Assembly (NCBI RefSeq): GCF_000743355.1
Contig: NZ_JQEI01000023.1
Coordinates: 186,001 to 250,000, forward strand
Direction of reading: 5' to 3'
DNA from: Serratia sp. Ag1
Lineage (GTDB): Bacteria; Pseudomonadota; Gammaproteobacteria; Enterobacterales; Enterobacteriaceae
Length of the DNA stretch: 64,000 nt
Below, piece by piece: positions 18,431 to 26,402 of this stretch (its first letter is position 1; every line of letters begins with the position of its first letter). The notes beneath the pieces are model-generated. The model was not told where the DNA came from. It did not search any database and was given only the letters and a program-made list of their open reading frames with translations. Both the position numbers and the translations under genes were made by a program.

Positions 18431-20242
18431 ATGGCAGTAATTAGCGGTATTCTGAAAGACCCGATCGGCGGCCCGCGCGTGGGTGTAGTCATCGAATTAC
18501 GAGCAATCAGAACCTCGGCAACAGTTGTTAACCAGGCGCGTTCTCAGTCGATCACCGATGCAACTGGCAAGTACACGCTGACTGTAGAGCCCGGCGCATA
18601 CGATGTGATGATCACGGCAGGCGGCCGTCAGCCGGAGCGCGTGGGCGGTATTACCGTCGCGTTGAACTCACAAAACGGGACGCTCAACGACTTCCTGACT
18701 ATTCCAGGCGAAGCAGATCTCACGCCGGAGATTGTGGCCACTGTCGATCGTATGCGTGCAGAAGCAGCAAACTCAGCAGCAGCGGCAAAGATCAGCGAGA
18801 CAAATGCAGCGGCATCAGCAAATGACACTGTTAAAAAATCAGTGACAACAGACCAAACGATTAATGGCACATTGATTTCTAAAGCTAACATTTACTCGTA
18901 TGGCGAAGTGATGATCCAGGCTACGGCTGGCAAGCCTAATACGCTGTTCAGATTCCGTGATGAGTCTGGTGCCGATAAAGGAGGGATTTACGCACAGACC
19001 GATACAGGGCAGCTAAATCTTCGCTGGAGCGGTACGGCATACACGGCGCAATTCAAACCGGATGGTACTGCGTGGTTCCCTGGGGCGCTTTATTCAAACG
19101 GTATCAAAGTTTCCACTCAAGCAACATCACTGGGCGCACTGGATTTAAATACCGTTACTGATGAAGGGGATTATTATCAACCTGTAACCGCTAACGCAAC
19201 AGTAGCTCGCAATTATCCGATTGGTGCTGCGGGCGTTTTAAAAGTCATCAAGTCAAGAGCATCGACAAATGGCAAGGAGGCCGTAAGCCAATTTTATTAT
19301 CCATGGCATACTGCTGATTCCTACTTTTCAAGAACTTATATTCCATCTACCGATACATGGTCTAGCTGGGAAATTTTCGATTCCCGTGGCAAAAACGATA
19401 CGCGATTTGTGCAAATAGGCGCTTATGGGCTGGGTTATCTCGGTATGAGCATAGCTTCAAAAACAACCGGGTTCATTGCTCAAGCGGGTGCTACGGGGCT
19501 GGCTCCGGGCAACGGTGCCGGTTTTCAATCGGCATACGCCTCTAATCGTCGTGCTCAACTGTATATCTCTACTGATGGGACCGTAACGAGTCGTTTCTCA
19601 CTCTCAGACACGCCGGATACCGATTCAACGCCATGGAATAAACATTATACAACAGCAAACACTACAGTAGATGCCAACGGCTTCATCAAGAAAGCATCTC
19701 CGATCGTTAAGCTATTTAGTGACGGCCACAGCGAACTCAATGAACAGAGCCAGGGCGTAACAACTGAGCGTATCGATACCGGCCACTATATCGTGCATGG
19801 GGTTTTTGGGTTCAACAGCGATCCAGCGTGGGGCGGTCCAGCAGGGGGGATCGAAATTCCAACGGACCAGAACAAGCGCCCGCTGATCTGGGTTGATTAC
19901 ACTGTGCTGCCAGACGGTGATCTTGAGATTAAAACATATCACCGGGCATACAAAACCGGGCCTGAATTCACTCGTAACATCGTGCTGCAGGATGGGAAAG
20001 CGATCGCTGATGGAACCCCGATCGATATCCCTGCGGGTCGCTGGATTGATCTGCGTGTAGAGATGCCCGCAGGAGATGAGCCAGAGTCGGTGATTGAACC
20101 CGAACCAATTCCAGATCCCGAGGTGGTACCTGATACCGATCAGCAGTCAGCCCCCGAAACTGAGCAACCGGCTACGCCTGAACCGGAGAGCGGCACCGAA
20201 CTGGAACAGGGCGATACACCGGAAGTTGAAACCAAGGAGTAA
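18431..20242 (+). CDS. Side tail fibre protein, Stf-like
   Basis: The start is ATG 18431 (MAVISGILKDPIGGP), with GGAG upstream; the frame runs back to an unlikely TTG. The 603-residue protein opens with the prophage tail fibre N-terminal domain of lambda Stf (residues 1 to about 95), followed by an Ala-rich helical stretch (ANSAAAAKISETNAAASAN). A middle region reads like a pyocin-knob/fibre shaft (DEGDYYQPVTANATVARNYPIG). The C-terminal head (RPLIWVDYTVLPDGD) comes before a very acidic Pro/Glu tail of about 60 residues. No tail fibre assembly gene (tfa) follows, which is unusual for an Stf-type fibre. Confidence 0.9.
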   Translation: MAVISGILKDPIGGPRVGVVIELRAIRTSATVVNQARSQSITDATGKYTLTVEPGAYDVMITAGGRQPERVGGITVALNSQNGTLNDFLTIPGEADLTPEIVATVDRMRAEAANSAAAAKISETNAAASANDTVKKSVTTDQTINGTLISKANIYSYGEVMIQATAGKPNTLFRFRDESGADKGGIYAQTDTGQLNLRWSGTAYTAQFKPDGTAWFPGALYSNGIKVSTQATSLGALDLNTVTDEGDYYQPVTANATVARNYPIGAAGVLKVIKSRASTNGKEAVSQFYYPWHTADSYFSRTYIPSTDTWSSWEIFDSRGKNDTRFVQIGAYGLGYLGMSIASKTTGFIAQAGATGLAPGNGAGFQSAYASNRRAQLYISTDGTVTSRFSLSDTPDTDSTPWNKHYTTANTTVDANGFIKKASPIVKLFSDGHSELNEQSQGVTTERIDTGHYIVHGVFGFNSDPAWGGPAGGIEIPTDQNKRPLIWVDYTVLPDGDLEIKTYHRAYKTGPEFTRNIVLQDGKAIADGTPIDIPAGRWIDLRVEMPAGDEPESVIEPEPIPDPEVVPDTDQQSAPETEQPATPEPESGTELEQGDTPEVETKE

Positions 20243-20249
20243 CAACCAG

Positions 20250-20267
20250 GCCGGGAGAAATCCCGGC
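20250..20267 (+). terminator. GNRA hairpin after the tail fibre gene
   Basis: GCCGGGA and TCCCGGC pair perfectly around GAAA. There is no T run, so it may be a weak terminator or a processing/stability hairpin at the end of the late transcript. The bases from 20268 to 20376 hold no gene I can support, only a short unsupported frame with no good start. Confidence 0.5.
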
Positions 20268-20376
20268 TCATTGCAGGAGTGGCGGTGGGCCGGCGCGCAG
20301 TGGGCGGTCTACCTAGCGATACTGTGTGGGTAATCGATAGGTAAAACCTCGTTGTTCAAACTTAGGTAGTAAGTTA

Positions 20377-20412
20377 CTGTTTATTTATACAGTTGACTGT
20401 TCAAAAATACAG
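20377..20412 (+). promoter_or_regulatory. Two tandem LexA (SOS) boxes
   Basis: Two sites fit CTGT-N8-ACAG exactly: CTGT at 20377-20380 with ACAG at 20389-20392, and CTGT at 20397-20400 with ACAG at 20409-20412. Their starts are 20 bases apart, about two helix turns. The first box sits in near-full consensus context (TACTGT...ACAGTT). A candidate promoter TTGTTC-17-TACTGT (20353-20381) would put its -10 inside the first box. Paired LexA boxes are typical for tightly shut, late SOS genes such as colicins. They lie about 65 bases before the next ATG. Confidence 0.85.
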
Positions 20413-20478
20413 ATAACTAAATTTTTCTTTGAGATATATGATGTAAATTCTCTGTATCTTTCATTACAAGGAATGATG

Positions 20479-21534
20479 ATGTCTCAAGAAAACAAGCAAA
20501 AGGCGATACATTATAAAAGAGCGGTAATAAAAAATGCGAGTTGCACGCTGCAAAGTTTGCTTGAATCTGCTGTAGGGAAGCATGGCATAAGGGAAAAGGT
20601 CGATAGTCGGCAAGAATGCCTTAATCCATCAGACGAAAACAGCGGCTTCAGGTTTCTTAATAAAAGTGATAATTACAAGTCTGTATTCTTTGGTCAGCTT
20701 ATTTCCTTTGAGAAGGGAAGGAGCCAAGCGCTTCTAACTATGAGTGGTGATGTTCCCTTCTACGATATAAAAGCAATAACATCAAGTGAGATTGAACTTA
20801 AAATAGAGGGAAGCGCTAGACCAGCAAACAAAATGAGATTAAAACGAGAGTTTGTAGACTCGTTTTTATACTTTGGTGTTTATGGCAATCATATGGTTAT
20901 GCTTCAGTCTAGTTCTCTTAGGGCTAGAGAGTTGGAAGATCATTTAAACTGGCTACTTACAGAGTGCTCATTGCTAGATGACCAATCGGCTATAATTTTA
21001 CAAGATAAACCAACAAAAGATGCAGTCGAAAAACTTAATGCAGCCCCGGTTAAAAGCATTAAAATTGGTTCACCGATAAAAGGAAAGTCTGAGCTTCAAG
21101 ACACCATGGTACAGACAGGACCCGGAGCGGAATTTCGGAAGGTTAAATCCGTGAAGTTCATGCCTGCTGGCAAGGGAGGTGATGTGATTGCTGCGGTTTT
21201 AGGTAATGATTGGGTGGATCAACTTGATCTTGGTGATGTGCTTGACGAGGCAAATCTTCAAGTAAATCTGGAGATTACATACTTACGAAAAACAACACAA
21301 AGAGGGCAAAAGGCGATAGATGCAATTGCTACTTCGCTTAGGCACTCAGAGGGTGATGATGTCACTGTATCTCTGAAAGGTGGTGGTGTTCTGAAAGGAA
21401 ATGATTTGAAACTTTCTGGTAATGTTAGCATTAAATATATAGACGGATTGGTCTATGAGGATGATCTCTACCTAAAAATGCATACTTGGCTCAGCACTAA
21501 AATTAATGTTGGTGAGCTTGATAAAGCGGACTAA
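20479..21534 (+). CDS. SOS-controlled prophage protein, RexA-like candidate
   Basis: I do not recognise a firm family. The likely start is the third of three adjacent ATGs (20479), which is six bases after AAGGA, giving 351 residues. It is soluble, with no signal or membrane segment. The N-terminal half has a 'YKRAVIKN ... LQSLLESAV' helix and a hydrophobic strand pair DSFLYFGVYGNHMVML followed by ELEDHLNWLL. The C-terminal half has LEITYLRKTTQRGQKAID and a Gly-rich strand segment. The order of these parts recalls lambda RexA (soluble, DNA-binding sensor), and a four-helix membrane protein follows as RexB does. The region is AT-rich, sits behind two LexA boxes, and lies in the usual cargo place after the tail fibre. 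Confidence 0.6.
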   Translation: MSQENKQKAIHYKRAVIKNASCTLQSLLESAVGKHGIREKVDSRQECLNPSDENSGFRFLNKSDNYKSVFFGQLISFEKGRSQALLTMSGDVPFYDIKAITSSEIELKIEGSARPANKMRLKREFVDSFLYFGVYGNHMVMLQSSSLRARELEDHLNWLLTECSLLDDQSAIILQDKPTKDAVEKLNAAPVKSIKIGSPIKGKSELQDTMVQTGPGAEFRKVKSVKFMPAGKGGDVIAAVLGNDWVDQLDLGDVLDEANLQVNLEITYLRKTTQRGQKAIDAIATSLRHSEGDDVTVSLKGGGVLKGNDLKLSGNVSIKYIDGLVYEDDLYLKMHTWLSTKINVGELDKAD

Positions 21535-21551
21535 AAAGTAAGGCGCGAGAA

Positions 21552-22049
21552 ATGTTTAAAAAAATAATTTTGATAACATTATCATTTTTACTAGGTGGCG
21601 CCTTATTCTACTTTTTAACATTTAAAGTTAGCGAGAGCGTATTGATCCCTCTTGGTATGGTCGGGATTTTGATTATCCCTATAACGTATTGCTCGCAAGC
21701 TATTTCCAAGACAAATGAGCTTAAGGAAAATACCACCCTTTCCGATAGTGAACTACCCAGGTTAGACTATACAGTTGACAGGAGAGTTAAGAGACTCTTT
21801 TTGTGGCTGGTTTTTTATGTTTTTTCTGCAACTATGTTGATAATAATGAACTACCTATCGTCATCGGATATTAAGTACGTCAAGACAGGGGTTTTAATTA
21901 CTGGCGGTTGTTTTGGGTTGTCTTTACTCTCAGTTATATTGATCCACAAAACAATAATAGAAGTTTCAAATTTCAAGGCCCAACTAGTCCAACGTGATGC
22001 CAAGAAGAAAAGAAAGCAGGATATGCTAAAAGACCTTTCCAAAGAGTGA
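21552..22049 (+). CDS. Four-helix membrane protein, RexB-like candidate
   Basis: A 165-residue protein with four hydrophobic helices (about residues 4-22, 31-49, 84-103 and 113-132), a charged cytosolic loop between helices 2 and 3, and a Lys-rich C-terminal helix. It starts 17 bases after the preceding gene and should be in the same SOS transcript. Size and membrane layout are like lambda RexB (144 residues, four helices), the ion channel that depolarises infected cells. Sequence likeness was not tested. Other possibilities are a phage superinfection-exclusion protein or a membrane-toxin partner. No recognisable terminator follows before the disrupted gene on the other strand. Confidence 0.6.
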   Translation: MFKKIILITLSFLLGGALFYFLTFKVSESVLIPLGMVGILIIPITYCSQAISKTNELKENTTLSDSELPRLDYTVDRRVKRLFLWLVFYVFSATMLIIMNYLSSSDIKYVKTGVLITGGCFGLSLLSVILIHKTIIEVSNFKAQLVQRDAKKKRKQDMLKDLSKE

Positions 22050-22223
22050 TTGAATCACTAGTAATTATATCGAATAAAACTAATTATAATGAGAATATCT
22101 ACCAGAAATCAACGTATTGGTAGGATTTCTCTATCAGCAATTGAAATTTTCACAGATAGAATATTTCCTTTACCTCTCATATGCAAGGGTACCCGGAAGT
22201 TACTAATGTAAGAACTGGTTGCT

Positions 22224-22302
22224 TCAGTGATGGCGTACGGCAGCAATGATGACAGCAGAGGGGGTAGCTAGTGGCTGGTTGTAAGCCAGATGCCAGCCCC
22301 CG
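22224..22302 (-). pseudogene. 3' part of a small prophage gene split by the IS21-family element
   Basis: Read on the minus strand and joined across the insertion, this piece continues the frame that starts at 24578. The joined gene encodes 74 residues, and this part gives its end (GWHLAYNQPLATPSAV ... VRHH, stop at 22224-22226). The join is exact once one CCCG copy and the element are removed. Now cut off from its start, the piece is not expected to be translated. See the entry at 24429. Confidence 0.75.
22299..22302. repeat. Left target-site duplication of the IS21-family element
   Basis: CCCG directly precedes the left end of the element and recurs directly after its right end (24429-24432). 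A four-base duplication is normal for IS21-family insertion. Confidence 0.75.
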
Positions 22303-22357
22303 TGTCAACGCCAAGATTTATGACCGTTTTTCGCCATTTTTAATGTCCGCTATTTGA

Positions 22358-24327
<1,970 letters not shown>

Positions 24328-24428
24328 GCTGATGTCCTTTCTGGTGTGAGAACCTCAAGGAAACAACATGTTGGGTGGAGCGGACAATCCAAATGGTGAA
24401 TTACTGTCTTATATCATTGGCGCTAACA

Positions 24429-24432
24429 CCCG
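24429..24432. repeat. Right target-site duplication of the IS21-family element
   Basis: CCCG, the same four bases as at 22299-22302, directly follows the right end of the element. Confidence 0.75.
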
Positions 24433-24578
24433 TTACGGTAAGCATAAAGCCAATACCAGCGACCTGCGGGCCGAACGGTGAAAGACGGCAGCCGCTGGTC
24501 AGGTACTGGCATTGGCTCCGCTGCTGTAGGGTAGTAAATTCGCACCCCTTCAATGATTGTGCTGCTGATCGGGTTCAT
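24429..24578 (-). pseudogene. 5' part of a small dinI-coupled prophage gene split by the IS21-family element
   Basis: The start ATG (24576-24578, minus strand) overlaps the dinI stop as ATGA, so it was probably translated by coupling with dinI. The reading frame gives MNPISSTIIEGVRIYY..., a Trp/Tyr-rich WYWLYAYRNG stretch, then meets the insertion. With the element in place the frame ends after one further codon (Cys, then TAG), giving 51 residues instead of 74. I do not know the family. Its link to an SOS-controlled dinI suggests a role in the SOS or lysogeny response of the phage. Confidence 0.75.
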
Positions 24579-24817
24579 TCTGACTGGAACCAATCTTCAG
24601 CACTCTCCCATGTCTCCTGCAATATTTCCTCGATCGCCTCCCTGTCTGCCGGTGTCGCACTGCCAACTGATAGCCCATCCATACCAGCCATCCGAACGGT
24701 AGCCTCCGCGTCAGGAAATTTTCGCTGCAGACGCTTGTTGAGTTCAACGGCCAGCGCAGCAGCGGCACCGTCAGGCAGCTTCTTTTTCTTATCGATTGTC
24801 ACTTCAACATGCAGCAT
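24575..24817 (-). CDS. DinI-like protein of prophage type
   Basis: The 80-residue product matches the DinI family: MLHVEVTIDKKKKLPDG at the start, the central ELNKRLQRKFPDAEATVRM and the acidic C-terminal helix EAIEEILQETWESAEDW. DinI mimics DNA through that acidic helix and tunes RecA filaments, so a phage copy can modulate the SOS response and LexA/repressor cleavage. A GGAGG lies seven bases before the ATG and a full LexA box just upstream (24839-24854). The next gene overlaps its stop and is split by the IS21-family element. Phage copies of this family often lie near the tail fibre end of lambda-like prophages. Confidence 0.9.
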   Translation of the reverse strand: MLHVEVTIDKKKKLPDGAAAALAVELNKRLQRKFPDAEATVRMAGMDGLSVGSATPADREAIEEILQETWESAEDWFQSE

Positions 24818-24838
24818 GATTTAGCCTCCATATGATGA

Positions 24839-24854
24839 CTGTGATTTTATACAG
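24839..24854 (-). promoter_or_regulatory. LexA (SOS) box of the dinI-like gene
   Basis: CTGT, eight bases (GATTTTAT), ACAG, in the context ACTGT...ACAGTA, close to the full LexA consensus. On the minus strand it lies about 22 bases before the dinI start and overlaps TATA-like promoter sequence, so LexA would block RNA polymerase. Confidence 0.88.
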
Positions 24855-24951
24855 TATAAATCTATGAAAAACCATTCTGCAAAACTATTTTTAACCGCCT
24901 GTTTTAAAAGTAGTTTTTAATTGCAATATTTTCATGGTTTTCAGTGGTTGA

Positions 24952-24992
24952 AATGGAGATAACTATCTTATAAACAGTTGGTTATCTCCATT
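24952..24992. repeat. Perfect 12-bp inverted repeat near the prophage junction
   Basis: AATGGAGATAAC (24952-24963) and GTTATCTCCATT (24981-24992) are perfect inverted copies with 17 bases between. The repeat lies between the dinI promoter and the gene remnant at 24974-25081, and its right arm is part of that open frame. It could be an attachment or operator site, or a transcript hairpin. No T run follows. Bases 24860-24950 are AT-rich and hold no gene I can see. Confidence 0.6.
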
Positions 24993-25081
24993 CCGCTCAC
25001 CTAATGAAGCAGTATATCGAGAAGCATTCACCGCTGGATGCGGCGGCGTTTGAACCTAAGGGTGAGATTGTTTATAAGTAA
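24974..25081 (+). pseudogene. 3' end of an unidentified gene, probably left at the prophage right end
   Basis: After a stop at 24971 the frame stays open to TAA 25079-25081 and reads as normal protein: GYLHSAHLMKQYIEKHSPLD and then AAAFEPKGEIVYK. There is no start with a ribosome site. A strong hairpin follows 12 bases after the stop, as after a real gene. The simplest reading is the 3' end of a host gene in which the phage integrated, with attR near 24,950-25,000. I cannot name the gene. Confidence 0.45.
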
Positions 25082-25092
25082 TTAAATTTAAT

Positions 25093-25128
25093 AGCGGTTT
25101 TCTTTCAGTGATATGATTGAAAACCGCT
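25093..25128. terminator. Hairpin between convergent units, probable bidirectional terminator
   Basis: AGCGGTTTTC (25093-25102) and GAAAACCGCT (25119-25128) pair perfectly over ten bases. It lies just after the 3' gene remnant on the plus strand and about 100 bases after the DUF1493 gene on the minus strand. T-rich arms serve in both directions. Confidence 0.6.
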
Positions 25129-25225
25129 GTTTCCTGCCTTCGAAAAAACTTTTCCGCAAAACGGTACAAAAAACGACCGTCATTACACCGCGATAACTGT
25201 CCAATTTTTGCTGGGTAAGATCGGG

Positions 25226-25570
25226 TCAATACAGCCAGCGGCCAGCTTTGGCGGATTCTATTAACATAGTGATAGTTAGTGGTTCTGGTTCGATATAATA
25301 AACCCGCTGTGATTTAGGCAAAAGGAAGTTGGGAATAAATCCTCTTTCATATGGCCAGTATTTTAGAAAATCGAACCCTGCACGTTTCACGCTAAACTTG
25401 TCGAAGAATTCATTCATGATGAGATCACCTTCCTCTCTTGCCCAGGGGTGTCTGCCTGTAGACAGGCTGGTGTCTATTGTTAGTGGTCGTTTCTTGCTGA
25501 ATGGTGTGGGAAGATTCCATTTCGAATCATACCACTCGAAAACCTCTTGTGCCTTACCATCTAGCCCCAT
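25226..25570 (-). CDS. DUF1493 family protein
   Basis: A 114-residue protein of the DUF1493 type, small proteins with an acyl-carrier-like look and unknown role. Recognisable parts are VFEWYDSKWN near the start, EGDLIMNEFFDKFSV, the ERGFIPNFLLP motif and the ending LTITMLIESAKAGRWLY. The start at 25570 (MGLDGKAQEV) has GGAGA six bases upstream and overlaps the end of the preceding gene by ten bases, so the two are probably coupled. The pair resembles the Salmonella STM2900/STM2901 arrangement as I remember it. The product is cytosolic by sequence. Confidence 0.7.
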   Translation of the reverse strand: MGLDGKAQEVFEWYDSKWNLPTPFSKKRPLTIDTSLSTGRHPWAREEGDLIMNEFFDKFSVKRAGFDFLKYWPYERGFIPNFLLPKSQRVYYIEPEPLTITMLIESAKAGRWLY

Positions 25571-26010
25571 AATTGATCTCCATTTCTGGCAATGAGGTGA
25601 TAGGTTGTGACCGCTTTCCATGCAATTGTGGTCACATCATTAGCGATGAAAGCCACACCTAAGATAGGTATCCATCGGCCAGAAAAAGCGCCAAGATTGG
25701 TTACGTAACTAAACTTTCGTCTTTTGATAGATACATTCGTAAGCGTTGGTAGTCGCATCCCTGTTTCTATATTAACCCAGCGTCGAAGGTTCTCACTGAG
25801 GATGCTTGTGCTTTTTGTTGTTCCTGCGGGCTTCCATTTTGTGCTCTTGAGTGGCTGACCCAGGATAACCAATGCCAAAGCAATGACATCACCAACACCT
25901 AGCTGTTTTTGGGCCTCTTCGACGAAGATCCAAAAAAACAATTCTCCAGCACTCAGGTTATGCATTCCTTTATAGAAATACTTCCCGCCCAGCTGTTCAA
26001 CCGTATCCAT
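25561..26010 (-). CDS. STM2901-like protein upstream of DUF1493
   Basis: The best start is 26010 (MDTVEQLGGKYFYKGMHN), with AAGGA six bases upstream; this gives 149 residues. The protein has an N-terminal 'GELFFWIFVEEAQKQLGVGD' helix followed by a hydrophobic stretch (VIALALVILGQP) and a second one near the C-terminus (RWIPILGVAFIANDVTTIAW), so it may touch the inner membrane. I recall this as the partner of DUF1493 proteins in Salmonella and relatives; no function is established. A good sigma-70 promoter lies 30 bases before the start. Confidence 0.6.
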   Translation of the reverse strand: MDTVEQLGGKYFYKGMHNLSAGELFFWIFVEEAQKQLGVGDVIALALVILGQPLKSTKWKPAGTTKSTSILSENLRRWVNIETGMRLPTLTNVSIKRRKFSYVTNLGAFSGRWIPILGVAFIANDVTTIAWKAVTTYHLIARNGDQLWG

Positions 26011-26039
26011 CACTTTTCCTTGTCGATTGGCTTGGCTGT

Positions 26040-26068
26040 AACATAGCCAACTACACACAAGGTTTCAA
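26040..26068 (-). promoter_or_regulatory. Sigma-70 promoter of the STM2901-like/DUF1493 operon
   Basis: On the minus strand TTGAAA (26063-26068) and TATGTT (26040-26045) are 17 bases apart, close to consensus. Transcription would begin near 26033, about 20 bases before the ribosome site. Confidence 0.65.
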
Positions 26069-26087
26069 TGGTCACACTTGGAATTTG

Positions 26088-26118
26088 AAAAAAAAAGCCA
26101 CAATATCAGTCATGTGGC
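26088..26118 (-). terminator. Minus-strand intrinsic terminator with no gene upstream
   Basis: On the minus strand GCCACA and TGTGGC pair around ten bases and are followed by nine T. It would stop transcripts coming from 26119-26400, where no minus-strand gene is visible; the GH3 gene there runs the other way. It may insulate the next promoter or end a small RNA. Confidence 0.65.
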
Positions 26119-26164
26119 GCGTACCGGCTTCAATCAGTCTGGCAACAGGTGGTGCTTAACCGAA

Positions 26165-26258
26165 AGCGATATACCCATCATACTTGCATGTTGGCGGCCC
26201 AATCACATGATGTCCTGAGCCTCCAGCGCTGGCCGCCTACAAGCAATTCGGTATAGAC
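26165..26258. repeat. Intergenic palindromic repeat, diverged copy, upstream of the GH3 gene
   Basis: ATACCCATCATACTTGCATG followed by TTGGCGGCC, and later GGCCGCC with ACAAGCAATTCGGTATAG, resembles the ATACCCGTCATACTTCAAG-type palindrome found elsewhere in this window. The arms pair GGCGGCC with GGCCGCC. The rest of 26259-26402 is AT-rich leader sequence of the GH3 gene in which I see no further gene. Confidence 0.4.
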
Positions 26259-26402
26259 CTCTCTACCCAAAATCGGTATTTATTTCGAAGTGTGAAATAT
26301 ATCGTAGTATTATTTATTCCCCTCTGTTAAACATTGCTTATGCTTTGGAAAGCTGGCTGTCTTCTAAAGTATTCACTTTGTGACTCAGAGAGGGATTTTG
26401 CA

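Noticed and set aside
20268..20340. Short frame ending WAGAQWAVYLAILCG after the tail fibre.
   Set aside because: No acceptable start with a ribosome site in that frame; a competing GTG frame overlaps it.
24448..24517. Long imperfect stem-loop (AGCCAAT, CCAG, ACCTG with their complements) that looked like a structured RNA.
   Set aside because: It lies wholly inside the 5' part of the disrupted dinI-coupled gene, whose frame explains the sequence better; kept only as a possible side feature.
24375..24824. 149-codon plus-strand frame across the IS end and dinI.
   Set aside because: It crosses the IS21-family end and lies antisense to dinI; the dinI frame has a LexA box, a ribosome site and family likeness.
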